Notes: a model not told the origin generated them from the letters alone. A stretch of DNA of 64,000 bases from Anaeromassilibacillus sp001305115 (GCA_042854365.1 AP031437.1:1-64000), one strand, 5' to 3'; numbered from the stretch's first letter, positions 48,435-57,951 are shown. Numbers and translations are program-made.

Positions 48435-49405
48435 AGCAGATCAACTACAAAAAGCTGATACTTCCGAATATCCCCTATGTGTTCTTTGTCTATCTCTTTG
48501 ATAAAGTCGGACAGGCGGTGCGGCTTGCCCCCGGCGCGGATATTTCTGCAAAGATACTGAATATCACACAAGGATTTTCCGCAGCCTTTGAAAACGCCTT
48601 GCCGAGCGTTTACCCGTTGGATTTGCTTGTCGGCATTGTCGGTGCGGTGATTATCCGCTTGATAGTCTATGTCAAAGGGAAAAACGCGAAGAAATACCGC
48701 AAGGGCGCGGAGTACGGCTCTGCCCGATGGGGAAACGCCGAAGATATAAAGCCCTACATAGACCCGGATTTCCAAAACAACATCATTTTGACGCAGACGG
48801 AACGGCTTACCATGAACAGCCGCCCGAAGCAGCCGAAGTACGCGAGAAATAAGAACGTCGTCGTGATCGGCGGCAGCGGCAGCGGAAAAACAAGATTTTT
48901 TGTCAAACCTAATCTAATGCAGCTTCATTCCTCTTACGTCTTAACCGACCCGAAAGGTACGGTTTTGATTGAGTGCGGGAAGCTGCTGCAACGGGCGGGC
49001 TACCGCATTAAGGTACTGAATACGATTAACTTCAAAAAATCTATGCACTACAACCCCTTTGTGTATATCCGCAGCGAGAAAGATATTTTGAAGCTGGTAA
49101 ATACGTTGATAGCGAATACCAAAGGTGAGGGAGAAAAAAGCGCGGAGGATTTTTGGGTAAAGGCAGAACGGCTTTTGTATTGCGCGTTGGTGGGCTACAT
49201 CTGGTACGAAGCCCCCGCCGAGGAAATGAACTTTATTACCCTGTTGGAACTTATCAACGCCAGCGAAGCCCGCGAGGACGACGAGGAATATCAAAGCCCC
49301 GTCGATTTGCTGTTTGCCGACTTGGAAGAACGCGACCCCGACCATTTCGCGGTGAAGCAGTACCGAAAATATAAATTGGCGGCGGGAGATGTATGCTCTA
49401 AGTGA
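48431..49405 (+). pseudogene. traG: VirD4/TraG coupling protein, 3'-truncated by insertion
   Basis: The N-terminal 319 residues of a VirD4-like coupling ATPase (CD1115 family): two membrane helices, then Walker A GGSGSGKTRFF, and the following TDPKGTVLIECG region. At KYKLAAG the homology stops; the last codons (DVCSK) come from the inserted element. Full members have about 600 residues, so the second half, including Walker B, is missing from this side. It presumably continues after the insertion, beyond the window. Without it the outer element cannot conjugate unless complemented. Confidence 0.88.
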
Positions 49406-49454
49406 CTTCTTAATCATGGTTTTTGTCATGGTTAGTGAAGTAATCACTTAGAGC
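49395..49454. other. Left-end inverted repeat of the inserted mobilizable element
   Basis: GCTCTAAGTGA (49395-49405) is the exact complement of TCACTTAGAGC (49444-49454), with further pairing inside (CTTC with GAAG, CATG with CATG). It lies at the junction with traG and directly before the recombinase gene, as expected for the attachment region and recombinase promoter. The crossover point is probably near GA at 49388-49389 (inference). Confidence 0.65.
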
Positions 49455-49478
49455 ATTTTCATTTCAGGAGGTACAGCC

Positions 49479-51359
49479 ATGAGAAACGAGAAAATCACCC
49501 CTCTGTATGAGCGTTTGAGCCGTGATGATGAATTACAGGGCGAGAGCAATTCCATCTCCAACCAGAAAAAGATGTTAGAGGACTATGCCCGCCGGAATGG
49601 GCTGCCGAACCCCACTCACTTCACCGATGACGGCGTATCGGGAACCCGTTTTGACCGCCCTGGATTTCTGGCGATGATGGAGGAAGTCGAGGCCGGACGG
49701 GTGGAGGCCATCGTCATAAAGGACATGAGCCGCCTGGGGCGCGACTATCTGAAAGTCGGCCAAGTCATGGAGATTTTGCGGCAGCGCGGTGTCCGGCTGA
49801 TTGCTATCAATGACGGTGTGGACAGTCTGAAAGGCGATGATGATTTTACCCCGTTCCGCAACATTATGAACGAGTTTTACGCCCGCGACACCAGCCGGAA
49901 AATCCGCTCCGTGTTCAAGTCCAAAGGCATGAGCGGCAAGCACCTGACCGGCACTGTCATTTACGGCTATTTGTGGGATGAAAAGCGGGAACACTGGCTT
50001 GTTGACGAAGAAGCCGCCACTGTGGTACGCCGTATTTTCGCGCTTGCGATGGAGGGCTACGGCCCCTATCAGATCGCAACCAAGTTGTCAGAAGAAAAAA
50101 TCGAAATGCCCGCCGTTCACCTTGCCCGCTATGGCGAGGGAGTGAACAAAAATAAGACCTTTGCGGATATTTATCGTTGGAGTGCTTCTACCGTTGTTGA
50201 AATCCTGAAAAAGCGGGAGTATTTAGGCCATACGGTCAATTTCAAGACCCGCAAGCACTTTAAGGACAAGAAAAGCCACTATGTGGATGAAAGCGAGTGG
50301 ACGATTTTCGAGAATACCCATGAGGCCATCATCGACCAGGAAACCTTTGACAATGTGCAGCGTATCCGGGCAAATGTCAGGCGCTACCCGGACGGCTGGG
50401 GCGAGGCCCATCCTCTTACCGGCCTGATGTACTGCGCCGACTGCGGCGGCAAGATGTATGTCCATCGCGTCAATAACGGCAAGCGTGACCCACAGTTTAC
50501 TTGCAGCCAGTACACCAAAGTCCCATGCGGGACGCTTTGCGGCACACAGCACCGCATCCGGGCCGAGGCTGTCCTGACCCTGATAACCGATATGCTCCGG
50601 GCCATCGCGGAGTATTCCAAGAATGACCGGGCCGAGTTTATCCGCACCGTCCAGGAAACGCAGGCCGCCCAGCAGACCGCCGACATATCCAAGAAGCGGA
50701 AACGGCTGGCTGCCGCCCAAAAGCGGGCCGGAGAACTGGAAAAGCTGATTTGCAAAATCTATGAGGACAACGCCCTGGGTAAGCTGCCGGACGCCCGGTA
50801 TGAGGCCCTGGACGCACAGTACGCCAAAGAGCAGGAAGCTCTCAATGCGGAAATCGCGGAACTGGAAAAGGCCGTTACCGGCTATGAGCAGAGCCGGAAA
50901 TCTGCGGAGAAGTTTATTGCCTTGATTGATAAGTATGAGAATTTCGACACGCTGACAAACACCATGCTCAACGAGTTTGTAGAGAAAATCCTTGTCCATG
51001 AGCGCGCCCGCAAAGGCAGCCAGGACACCACACAGGAGGTTGAAATCTACTTCAATTTTGTGGGCCGGTATATCCCGCCCGCCTTGCAGCCGGTTCCCCT
51101 GACCCCGGAGGAACAGGAAGAACTGCGGAAGAAGGAGGAGCGCAAGGACAGGCTTCACCAGAACTACTTGCGCCGCAAGGCAAACGGCAAGCAGAAGGAA
51201 TGGGAAGAACGCTACAACGCCAAGCGCAAGGCCCAGGTGGAGGCGGCAAAGGCCGCGATCCGGGCCGAGGACATGGAGAAGGGCATTTTTACCACCGTCA
51301 GTCAGTTACCCAGGCAGGAGCCGCGTAAAGCCACCGTATCGGCCAGCGCCGCAGTTTAA
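49479..51359 (+). CDS. Large serine recombinase of the Tn4451/TnpX type
   Basis: A complete 626-residue integrase that excises and inserts the element. Resolvase domain with the catalytic serine in YERLSRDDE (Ser14), VIKDMSRLGRDYL and AINDGVDSL; recombinase domain; zinc ribbon (YCADCGGKMY ... CSQYTKVPCGTLC); long coiled coil (about 385-480); DUF4368-like C-terminus. ATG at 49479 follows CAGGAGG. It is followed by tnpV and faces into the element, whose left end lies just upstream in traG. Confidence 0.93.
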   Translation: MRNEKITPLYERLSRDDELQGESNSISNQKKMLEDYARRNGLPNPTHFTDDGVSGTRFDRPGFLAMMEEVEAGRVEAIVIKDMSRLGRDYLKVGQVMEILRQRGVRLIAINDGVDSLKGDDDFTPFRNIMNEFYARDTSRKIRSVFKSKGMSGKHLTGTVIYGYLWDEKREHWLVDEEAATVVRRIFALAMEGYGPYQIATKLSEEKIEMPAVHLARYGEGVNKNKTFADIYRWSASTVVEILKKREYLGHTVNFKTRKHFKDKKSHYVDESEWTIFENTHEAIIDQETFDNVQRIRANVRRYPDGWGEAHPLTGLMYCADCGGKMYVHRVNNGKRDPQFTCSQYTKVPCGTLCGTQHRIRAEAVLTLITDMLRAIAEYSKNDRAEFIRTVQETQAAQQTADISKKRKRLAAAQKRAGELEKLICKIYEDNALGKLPDARYEALDAQYAKEQEALNAEIAELEKAVTGYEQSRKSAEKFIALIDKYENFDTLTNTMLNEFVEKILVHERARKGSQDTTQEVEIYFNFVGRYIPPALQPVPLTPEEQEELRKKEERKDRLHQNYLRRKANGKQKEWEERYNAKRKAQVEAAKAAIRAEDMEKGIFTTVSQLPRQEPRKATVSASAAV

Positions 51360-51382
51360 CCATCACGCAAAGGAGAATGAAC

Positions 51383-51736
51383 ATGAGCGAATTGACTTAC
51401 ACCCGCTGCGGAGATTACTACATCCCCGATCTGAAACTTTCCGAGCAGCCGGAGGCCCCCATCGGCAAGTATGGCCGTATGCGGCAACGCTACCTGAAGG
51501 AACACCGGCCCGGCCTTTACAGCAGCTTGATTTTAAGCGAAAAACTGTACCCTCACCTGTTGGAGATTGACCGGGCGGCGCGGGAGCGGATGAACGCCAT
51601 GCTGCCCCGGATGATGGAGGCGGCGGGCGTCACCGAGGAACTGAAAGCCCGTGACCCCATGCGCTGGGTAGGGCTGATGAACACACTGAAAGCACAGGTG
51701 GAAGAAACAGTCATTACAGAAATTATCATGGAGTGA
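51383..51736 (+). CDS. tnpV: TnpV transposon-encoded protein
   Basis: A 117-residue protein (MSELTYTRCGDYYIPDL...KYGRMRQRYLKEHRPGLY) matching TnpV of Tn4451-type transposons. Its role in the element is unclear. The ATG at 51383 has AAGGAG 7 bases upstream; another ATG lies 2 codons earlier but too close to the ribosome site. It forms a unit with the recombinase and ends at a strong hairpin. Confidence 0.88.
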   Translation: MSELTYTRCGDYYIPDLKLSEQPEAPIGKYGRMRQRYLKEHRPGLYSSLILSEKLYPHLLEIDRAARERMNAMLPRMMEAAGVTEELKARDPMRWVGLMNTLKAQVEETVITEIIME

Positions 51737-51770
51737 TTAAGGGTGCGGGGAATATTCTCCGCACCCTTAA
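51737..51770 (+). terminator. Hairpin after tnpV
   Basis: TTAAGGGTGCGG (51737-51748) pairs exactly with CCGCACCCTTAA (51759-51770), 10-nt loop. It separates the recombinase unit from the two-component/ABC cargo. Confidence 0.75.
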
Positions 51771-51835
51771 TTAAACCGTATTGCTTGTTGCTATCCCTGA
51801 TATGAGATAAAATATTTTTAAGGAACTTGCTTTCC

Positions 51836-51868
51836 TGTGAGGTTTCTGTGACATTTGATTGGTACACT
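51836..51868 (+). promoter_or_regulatory. Promoter and direct-repeat operator before the two-component genes
   Basis: Two adjacent 11-bp half-sites, TGTGAGGTTTC (51836-51846) and TGTGACATTTG (51847-51857), end five bases before a -10 TACACT (51863-51868). They replace the -35 element, the layout of an OmpR-family activated promoter. Autoregulation by the response regulator is likely. Confidence 0.65.
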
Positions 51869-51890
51869 ACAAAGAAAAGGATGTGAGCGC

Positions 51891-52568
51891 GTGAAAATAT
51901 TAGTGGTTGAGGATGACCGCCTTTTGAATAATACCCTTTGCTATAACCTGTCTGCCGCTGGTTATGATGTCGATGCTGCCCTGACGAAAAGCGTTGCCGA
52001 ACGGTTTTGCAGAAAACAAGAGTATGATTTGATTGTCCTTGACATCAACCTGCCGGACGGCAATGGATTTGATTTTTGCCGGGACATTAAGGAAAGCCAC
52101 CCGGATACTGCTGTAATCTTCCTGACGGCAAACGATATGGAAAGCGATATGCTCAAAGGTTATGAGCTGGGGGCGGATGATTATGTGACAAAGCCTTTTC
52201 CCATGAGTGTGTTTCAGAAAAAAGTGTCTGCGCTTCTGGCCCGGATTAGGAAACACTCTGGCGGTGACTTCTACAATGACGGCAACCTGTTTATCAACTT
52301 TACAGAAATGACCGCAACGCTCAACGGGGAGGGCATTTCATTTACCCCGATGGAATATCGGCTTTTGAAAGTGCTGACGAAAAATCCGCAGGTCGTTTTG
52401 ACCCGGCAGGTGCTATTGGAAAAGCTGTGGGATATTGACGGGAATTTTGTGGATGAACACGCGCTGACTTCCACAATCAGCCGCGTACGAAACAAAATTG
52501 AAAATCCAGATCATGCCTATATCAAAACCGTCTACGGCATGGGCTATATGTGGATTGGGGGGCGGTAA
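51891..52568 (+). CDS. OmpR-family response regulator
   Basis: A 225-residue regulator: receiver domain (VVEDD at the N-terminus, phosphorylated Asp in LDINLPDG at about 51, Lys in VTKPF) and a winged-helix DNA-binding domain (PMEYRLLKVL, then HALTSTISRVRNKIE, YGMGYMW). The start is GTG at 51891 with AAAAGG 10 bases upstream. It resembles VraR/BceR-like regulators of cell-envelope stress and is followed directly by its kinase. Direct repeats at three promoters nearby are probable targets. Confidence 0.9.
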   Translation: MKILVVEDDRLLNNTLCYNLSAAGYDVDAALTKSVAERFCRKQEYDLIVLDINLPDGNGFDFCRDIKESHPDTAVIFLTANDMESDMLKGYELGADDYVTKPFPMSVFQKKVSALLARIRKHSGGDFYNDGNLFINFTEMTATLNGEGISFTPMEYRLLKVLTKNPQVVLTRQVLLEKLWDIDGNFVDEHALTSTISRVRNKIENPDHAYIKTVYGMGYMWIGGR

Positions 52569-52571
52569 CAA

Positions 52572-53603
52572 ATGAGGACGGAAAAACTCTCTATCAATAA
52601 AGTGTGCATGGTCGTGTGTGCAGCCTTTTTCCTGCTTTCAATCGTTATGCCAGTTACCATATACTTTTTGACACAGAACGTATTGGCGCTATGCTGCGGG
52701 TTACTCTATGCGGTTTTCGTTGCCGGGTGCATGGTTGCTTTTCTGGCCTTTGTGCGCCGGAAATTGACGCTTTTTTCAGACGCCTTGTGCAAGCTGCTTG
52801 ATGATATGATGTCAGCAGATCAGGCCCCGCCGCAATACACAGAGGAAGAAAACCTGTTTTATAAAATCCAGCACCGGCTTTCCCGGCTCTACGAAGTGCT
52901 GCGGGAAAGCAAAAGCAGTATTGCAAAGGAACGGGCCGACTTGCAGGAATTGATTTCGGACATCTCCCATCAGGTCAAAACGCCGATTGCAAACCTGAAA
53001 ATGCTGGACGCCACTTTGTTGGAGCAAACTGTATCACCGGAAAAACAGAAAGAATTTCTTCTGGCAATGGACAGCCAGTTAGACAAACTGGATTTTCTCA
53101 TGCAGGCAATGATTAAAACATCACGGCTGGAAGCCGGGGTGATTGCTTTGGAGCCGAAGCCGCAGGCTATCTATGATACTCTCGCTGCGGCGTTGGGTGG
53201 TATTCTGCTGAACGCAGAGCAGAAAAAGATTGCGGTCACGGTGGATTGCCCGGAAACGGTAACTGCGGCCCATGATCGGAAATGGACAACCGAAGCCCTG
53301 TTCAACATTCTGGATAATGCGGTGAAGTACACGGCAGAGGGCGGGAAAATCCATGTAGCTGTGGTGTGCTGGGAAATGTATGTGAAGATTGATATTTCTG
53401 ATACGGGCATTGGTATTCCAGAACAACATCAAGGGACGATTTTCAAGCGGTTCTACCGTGAGGACAGGGTACATGACGCCCCCGGCATTGGGATCGGCCT
53501 GTATCTTGCACGTGAGATTATCACCCGGCAAGGGGGCTTTATCCGCGTTGCCTCGGAAGTTGGCTCTAGCTCCACCTTTTCGGTGTTCCTGCCCCATTCT
53601 TGA
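52572..53603 (+). CDS. Sensor histidine kinase with short membrane sensor
   Basis: A 343-residue kinase with two transmembrane helices (about 11-32 and 38-60) separated by only a few residues, so it probably has no extracellular sensor. The phospho-accepting His is in SDISHQVKTPIANLK; the ATPase part has NILDNAVKY, DTGIGIP and GIGIGLYLA. This intramembrane-sensing design is typical of BceS-like kinases that take their signal from an ABC transporter, which is encoded next. It starts 3 bases after the regulator. Confidence 0.9.
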   Translation: MRTEKLSINKVCMVVCAAFFLLSIVMPVTIYFLTQNVLALCCGLLYAVFVAGCMVAFLAFVRRKLTLFSDALCKLLDDMMSADQAPPQYTEEENLFYKIQHRLSRLYEVLRESKSSIAKERADLQELISDISHQVKTPIANLKMLDATLLEQTVSPEKQKEFLLAMDSQLDKLDFLMQAMIKTSRLEAGVIALEPKPQAIYDTLAAALGGILLNAEQKKIAVTVDCPETVTAAHDRKWTTEALFNILDNAVKYTAEGGKIHVAVVCWEMYVKIDISDTGIGIPEQHQGTIFKRFYREDRVHDAPGIGIGLYLAREIITRQGGFIRVASEVGSSSTFSVFLPHS

Positions 53604-53630
53604 AATGTCACAGGATTGTGACATTTCAAG
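53599..53630. promoter_or_regulatory. Perfect 14-bp inverted repeat after the kinase gene
   Basis: CTTGAAATGTCACA and TGTGACATTTCAAG flank GGAT. Both arms contain the TGTGACATTTC half-site seen at the promoters. It may be a terminator, or an extra binding site for the regulator. Confidence 0.55.
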
Positions 53631-53658
53631 GCGTTTTAAGGGAAAATTTAAGAACCGT

Positions 53659-53691
53659 CGTGACATTTCTGCGAGGTTTTCCCTTTACAAT
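53659..53691 (+). promoter_or_regulatory. Promoter and direct-repeat operator before the ABC transporter
   Basis: Half-sites CGTGACATTTC (53659-53669) and TGCGAGGTTTT (53670-53680) end five bases before -10 TACAAT (53686-53691), the same geometry as at 51836-51868. This suggests transporter expression is induced by the two-component system. Confidence 0.65.
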
Positions 53692-53722
53692 GGAACCATC
53701 AAAAAGAAAGGTGGTAGAACTT

Positions 53723-54388
53723 ATGCCTATTTTACAGACAACAGATTTGAAAAAATACTATGGGGACGAACCGAACATTACAAAGGCTCTGGACGGCGTT
53801 TCTCTCTCGGTAGAACACGGGGAATTTGTCGCTATCGTCGGCACATCCGGCAGCGGAAAATCCACGCTGCTGAATATGATCGGCGGTCTGGACGTTCCCA
53901 CTTCCGGCAAAGTCATTGTGGATGGCAAAGACTTGTCTACGCTGAAAGACGAGCAGCTTACCATTTTCCGCAGGCGCAAAATCGGCTTTATCTTTCAGAA
54001 TTACAACCTTGTCCCCGTTCTCAATGTTTACGAGAACATCGTCTTACCTGTGGAACTGGACGGCGATCAGGTAGACAAAAAATATATGCAGGAAGTTGTT
54101 CGTATGCTGGGTTTGGAAGATAAGCTGAACAATATGCCGAACAATCTTTCCGGCGGCCAGCAGCAACGCGTCGCTATTGCCCGCGCTCTGGTATCGAAAC
54201 CGGCGATTGTACTGGCAGACGAACCGACGGGCAACCTCGACAGCCGGACGAGCAGCGATGTCCTCGGCCTGCTGAAAGTAAGCAGCCAGCAATTTCACCA
54301 GACCCTTGTGATGATTACCCATAACAACGAGATCGCCCAGCTTGCAGATCGGATTATCCGTATTGAGGATGGGAAAATTTCTGAATGA
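53723..54388 (+). CDS. ABC transporter ATPase, MacB/BceA type
   Basis: A 221-residue ATPase with Walker A GTSGSGKST, Q-loop FIFQNYNLVP, signature LSGGQQQR, Walker B IVLADEPTGNLDS and the switch His in MITHNN. The length and motifs are those of the LolD/MacB/BceA group, which pairs with FtsX-type permeases. ATG at 53723 with AAAGGTGG 8 bases upstream. With the next gene it probably makes a mechanotransmission-type exporter or antimicrobial-peptide protection pump. Confidence 0.92.
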   Translation: MPILQTTDLKKYYGDEPNITKALDGVSLSVEHGEFVAIVGTSGSGKSTLLNMIGGLDVPTSGKVIVDGKDLSTLKDEQLTIFRRRKIGFIFQNYNLVPVLNVYENIVLPVELDGDQVDKKYMQEVVRMLGLEDKLNNMPNNLSGGQQQRVAIARALVSKPAIVLADEPTGNLDSRTSSDVLGLLKVSSQQFHQTLVMITHNNEIAQLADRIIRIEDGKISE

Positions 54389-54401
54389 GGGGGTGTTGAG
54401 A

Positions 54402-56975
54402 ATGAACGATATTTTATTTGGCAATAATAACAGACCCATTATTAAGAAATTAGCCAGGCGGTACTTTAAGGCCAGCAAAAGCAGGAATATCATTGCTATT
54501 GTTGCCATTGTTCTTACAACCGTCTTGTTTACAACTATCTTCACACTGGGTTCCGGCTTAATTGATACAGTACAAGACCAGAATATCCGAAAGGCGGGCG
54601 GGGATGGTCAAGCTGTTCTCAACTACATCAGTGACGAAGTTTTTAATGATGTAAAAGGCAACGAATTGATTGACCGAGTTGCCTATTCAAAGGCAGTTTC
54701 TTATCGTCTTAACAATCCAGGGCTTGCGAAATGGCGCTCCGATATGTGGTATATGGATGATACAGCTCTGGAATTTGCCAGGTATGAGCCAACAGTAGGC
54801 CACCGCCCCGAAGCTGAAAATGAGATTATAGCCGACACAAAAACATTAGAGGCATTGGGTGTTCCGGCTGAAATCGGTGCGACAGTCACGCTGGATTATG
54901 AAATCAAGGGTAAGGAGTACACAACTGATTTTACTCTATGTGGATTTTGGGAGACAGACAGCCTAAGTAATATCGGGCGCATTATCGTGTCGAAAGCCTT
55001 TATAGATAACCATGCCGACTTGCTTACCTATACCTATCCGGTGGATAATGATTACTCCGGCGTTGTAACAGCCTATATTATGTTCCGCAGCGGCGGCTCC
55101 GTGGAAGAAAAACTGCAACAGCTTCTCATGGAAACCGGCTATACCTGTGATACACTTGGAGGACAGCCCACAGACGAAAACTATATTATTGCCCGTGTCA
55201 GCCCAGCTTATCAAAGCAGCCCAGTGAGCGAAAATTCCGCATTGTTTATTGCCGGAATTGTGGGAATACTCGCGATTATGGCAACAGGCTATTTGATTAT
55301 CTACAATATTTTTCAAATCTCTGTTATTCAAGATATTCAGTCCTACGGGCAGCTTAAAACATTGGGAACTACAAGGCGGCAGATCAAAAAGATTATTAAC
55401 AAACAGGCCATACTTCTGTCAGCGGTAGGTATCCCCATTGGCCTGATTATTGGCTTTCTCATTGGCCGCGCTTTAGTTCCGGCTCTGATGAACGGCACAA
55501 CTTATACTTCTGAAGCTGGCGTTGTTGTGACAGTAAATCCACTGATATTCATTGGCTCGGCTATCTTTGCTTTTGTTACTGTTTATATCAGTGTACGAAA
55601 ACCGGCTAAGATTGCAGGCGCAATCTCACCGATTGAGGCTATCCGCTACACGGAAAATGACGCAGGTGCATTTCAAACAAAGAAACGTCTGGCTACAAAA
55701 AAATCAACTGGCGGCGCAAAAATCCATCGGATGGCCCTGGCAAATTTGGGACGGAATCGAAAACGGACAGTCCTTGTAATCGTGTCCATGACATTGAGTT
55801 TGGTGCTGTTCAATACAGTATTCACTTTATCCAGCGGTTTTGATATTGATAAGTATGTTGAGAAGTTCTTAAACAAAGATTTTATCATTTCTTCTGCGGA
55901 TTATTTCAACTACAATTTCGCCCGCAGCGAAACATACTTGTCCGAAACCTTTATTGATGCCGTTCAGCAGCAAAACGCCTATGAGGATGGCGGCAGACTA
56001 TATTCCAGCCAGGTGGCAGAAGACATTTTTTCTGCTGAAACAGATGCCGTTACAAATTACAACAAGGACAAGGATGGAAATCCGCTTATTGCCCTGTATG
56101 GGGCAGACGATTTTCTTCTAAACTCGATGGATATAATCGAGGGGGAAATTGATTGGGAGGCTCTTAGAACAGGAAAATATACGCTCTACGCATTAACAAT
56201 GGATGATAATGGAAACGTTATTGACAACCCATCTATCCATGTTGGAGATACGATCACTTTTCATCACTGGAAGATGAACGGATTAGTCGGTACACTGGAT
56301 AACAGCTTTGACCTCACTGTTATGGCAAAAGTTCTCATCAATGAAAATACTGATACAGAACGAAATACAGGTGCGGCACGTTTTTATTTGCCCGCAGAAC
56401 AGTTTAAGCCGCTCTGCATCAATCCCCGTTTGGTAAGTTTTCCGTTCAATGTTAAGGACGGGACGAACAGCGATATGAACAGCTTTTTAAGCAACTATGT
56501 GGAAAATATTGAGCCGAGTATGGACTATGAATCGAAAGAAACCTATGTTCAGTCTTTTAATAGCATGACATCCCTTATTATTACAATCGGCGGTGCTTTA
56601 AGTGTTATTATTGGTCTGATCGGTATAGTTAATTTCATCAACTCGGTATTGACAAGCATTATTACGCGGCAAAAAGAATTTGCTATGCTCCAAAGTATTG
56701 GCATGACAGGCAGACAGCTCAAACGGATGTTGTCCTATGAGGGCTTGTATTATGCTGTGGGAACAATTATAGCCTCGTTGATCGTTGGGGTGCTGTTCTC
56801 TCTAATCATTGTGCAGGCGATAGCAAGTAGTTTCTGGTTCTTCACTTATCACTTTGTAATTTGGCCGATGTTGATTGTTTATCCGTTTCTTATCTGCTTG
56901 ACGGTAATTATTCCGACAATTCTTTACCGGCAATTTGCCAAAAGCAGCATTATTGAAAGGCTCCATCAAAATTGA
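54402..56975 (+). CDS. FtsX/BceB-like ABC transporter permease
   Basis: An 857-residue permease with an N-terminal helix (about 28-52), a large extracellular domain, three helices around 290-420, then a second similar half: helix at about 458-478, extracellular domain, and three C-terminal helices (about 735-850). This duplicated FtsX arrangement with two big outside domains is of the MacB/YtrF kind. The ATG at 54402 lies 13 bases after the ATPase stop. Substrate unknown; bacteriocin or antibiotic resistance is a reasonable guess from context. Confidence 0.88.
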   Translation: MNDILFGNNNRPIIKKLARRYFKASKSRNIIAIVAIVLTTVLFTTIFTLGSGLIDTVQDQNIRKAGGDGQAVLNYISDEVFNDVKGNELIDRVAYSKAVSYRLNNPGLAKWRSDMWYMDDTALEFARYEPTVGHRPEAENEIIADTKTLEALGVPAEIGATVTLDYEIKGKEYTTDFTLCGFWETDSLSNIGRIIVSKAFIDNHADLLTYTYPVDNDYSGVVTAYIMFRSGGSVEEKLQQLLMETGYTCDTLGGQPTDENYIIARVSPAYQSSPVSENSALFIAGIVGILAIMATGYLIIYNIFQISVIQDIQSYGQLKTLGTTRRQIKKIINKQAILLSAVGIPIGLIIGFLIGRALVPALMNGTTYTSEAGVVVTVNPLIFIGSAIFAFVTVYISVRKPAKIAGAISPIEAIRYTENDAGAFQTKKRLATKKSTGGAKIHRMALANLGRNRKRTVLVIVSMTLSLVLFNTVFTLSSGFDIDKYVEKFLNKDFIISSADYFNYNFARSETYLSETFIDAVQQQNAYEDGGRLYSSQVAEDIFSAETDAVTNYNKDKDGNPLIALYGADDFLLNSMDIIEGEIDWEALRTGKYTLYALTMDDNGNVIDNPSIHVGDTITFHHWKMNGLVGTLDNSFDLTVMAKVLINENTDTERNTGAARFYLPAEQFKPLCINPRLVSFPFNVKDGTNSDMNSFLSNYVENIEPSMDYESKETYVQSFNSMTSLIITIGGALSVIIGLIGIVNFINSVLTSIITRQKEFAMLQSIGMTGRQLKRMLSYEGLYYAVGTIIASLIVGVLFSLIIVQAIASSFWFFTYHFVIWPMLIVYPFLICLTVIIPTILYRQFAKSSIIERLHQN

Positions 56976-57027
56976 GTTTGTCCGGCATAGTAGCTGAATA
57001 AGGACATCTAAATAAGCGACTGAATCC

Positions 57028-57066
57028 ATTAGAAAACCGGGGGCATTCTGCCTTCGGTTTTCTAAT
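57028..57066 (+). terminator. Terminator of the ABC transporter operon
   Basis: ATTAGAAAACCG (57028-57039) pairs with CGGTTTTCTAAT (57055-57066), with a partly paired 15-nt loop. It lies 53 bases after the permease stop. Confidence 0.75.
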
Positions 57067-57119
57067 TGTCACAAACTTGCGAGATTTCAGCTTGTTATTA
57101 TGTCGAAACGCTGTTATGC

Positions 57120-57152
57120 TGTGAGGATTTTGTGAGGATTACAAGTTAAAAT
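57120..57152 (+). promoter_or_regulatory. Third direct-repeat promoter, before the sigma/mobilization block
   Basis: TGTGAGGATTT (57120-57130) and TGTGAGGATTA (57131-57141) are 11-bp direct repeats ending five bases before TAAAAT (57147-57152), the same geometry as the other two sites. The gene-free DNA from 57067 to 57537 also holds a possible attenuator. Confidence 0.55.
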
Positions 57153-57245
57153 ATAAGAAATTGAAGAAAAAAACTGTACTGCCCGGCGGCAGAAAAGAAA
57201 AAACCGCCGAAAGGCAGGCTGCTTAACGCGCCCATAACATCTGGA

Positions 57246-57283
57246 ACGGCGGTATCATGGAGGTATCGCCGTGTTTCTTTTTC
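57246..57283 (+). terminator. Possible attenuator in the leader of the sigma-like gene
   Basis: ACGGCG (57246-57251) pairs with CGCCGT (57267-57272), extended by an inner TA/TA pair, and is followed by GTTTCTTTTTCT. It lies between the third direct-repeat promoter and the sigma-like gene. Confidence 0.45.
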
Positions 57284-57537
57284 TCGTTCATCCGCCTAAC
57301 TTGTCAAAAAAAGCCCAGCCACCGAACCGGCCCCGTCTGGCAGCCGGTGCGAAAATTGTCACAATGTAACTGAATACCGTATTTTTTGCGCTCGAATAGC
57401 TTTCTGCTGTCCGGGCGCTTTTTCATATCTGTGGGGCCGGAACATCGGGGCAACATGGCCCGAACCCTGTCCCCGGTGCCGCTCCCCGCCGCCCCGTTCA
57501 GATTTTCCCGCAAAAAATCTGAACGGAGGAAAGGCAG

Positions 57538-57951
57538 ATGGAAGTCACCATCCATTACAACGGACAAGCTGTGGCCGTGGAGGTCACACTGGAAGTCTAT
57601 GAATTTCTTGACCGGGCCGACCACAAAACCGAGAACCTGTCCCATGAGCAGCGGCGGCACTGGGATGGCCGGGAGTTTGACGAGTACATAGTTGCCACCG
57701 AGGGCGTGGGTATCTACGGCGAAACGCCGGAGGACTACCTTTGCCGCATGGAAACGCTGGGCGAGCTGATGGCCGTCCTGGACACCTGCACCGAGACCCA
57801 GCGCCGCCGGTTCCTGCTCTATGCCCTGGACGGGCTGAGTTTTTCGGAGATCGCTGCCCTGTGCGGCTGCTCCAAGAGTTCGGTGCAAGGCTCCATTGAA
57901 GCGGTCAGAAAAATTTTCAAAAAAATTTTGAGAAACCACCCATACGAATGA
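57538..57951 (+). CDS. Sigma-70 region 4-like protein
   Basis: A 137-residue protein whose C-terminal third is a sigma region 4 helix-turn-helix (LDTCTETQRRRFLLYALDGL, then SEIAALCGCSKSSVQGSIEA). The N-terminal part lacks a recognisable region 2, so it may be a transcription regulator rather than a full sigma factor. ATG at 57538 follows GGAGGAAAGG. First of four related HTH genes in the mobilization block. Confidence 0.8.
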   Translation: MEVTIHYNGQAVAVEVTLEVYEFLDRADHKTENLSHEQRRHWDGREFDEYIVATEGVGIYGETPEDYLCRMETLGELMAVLDTCTETQRRRFLLYALDGLSFSEIAALCGCSKSSVQGSIEAVRKIFKKILRNHPYE

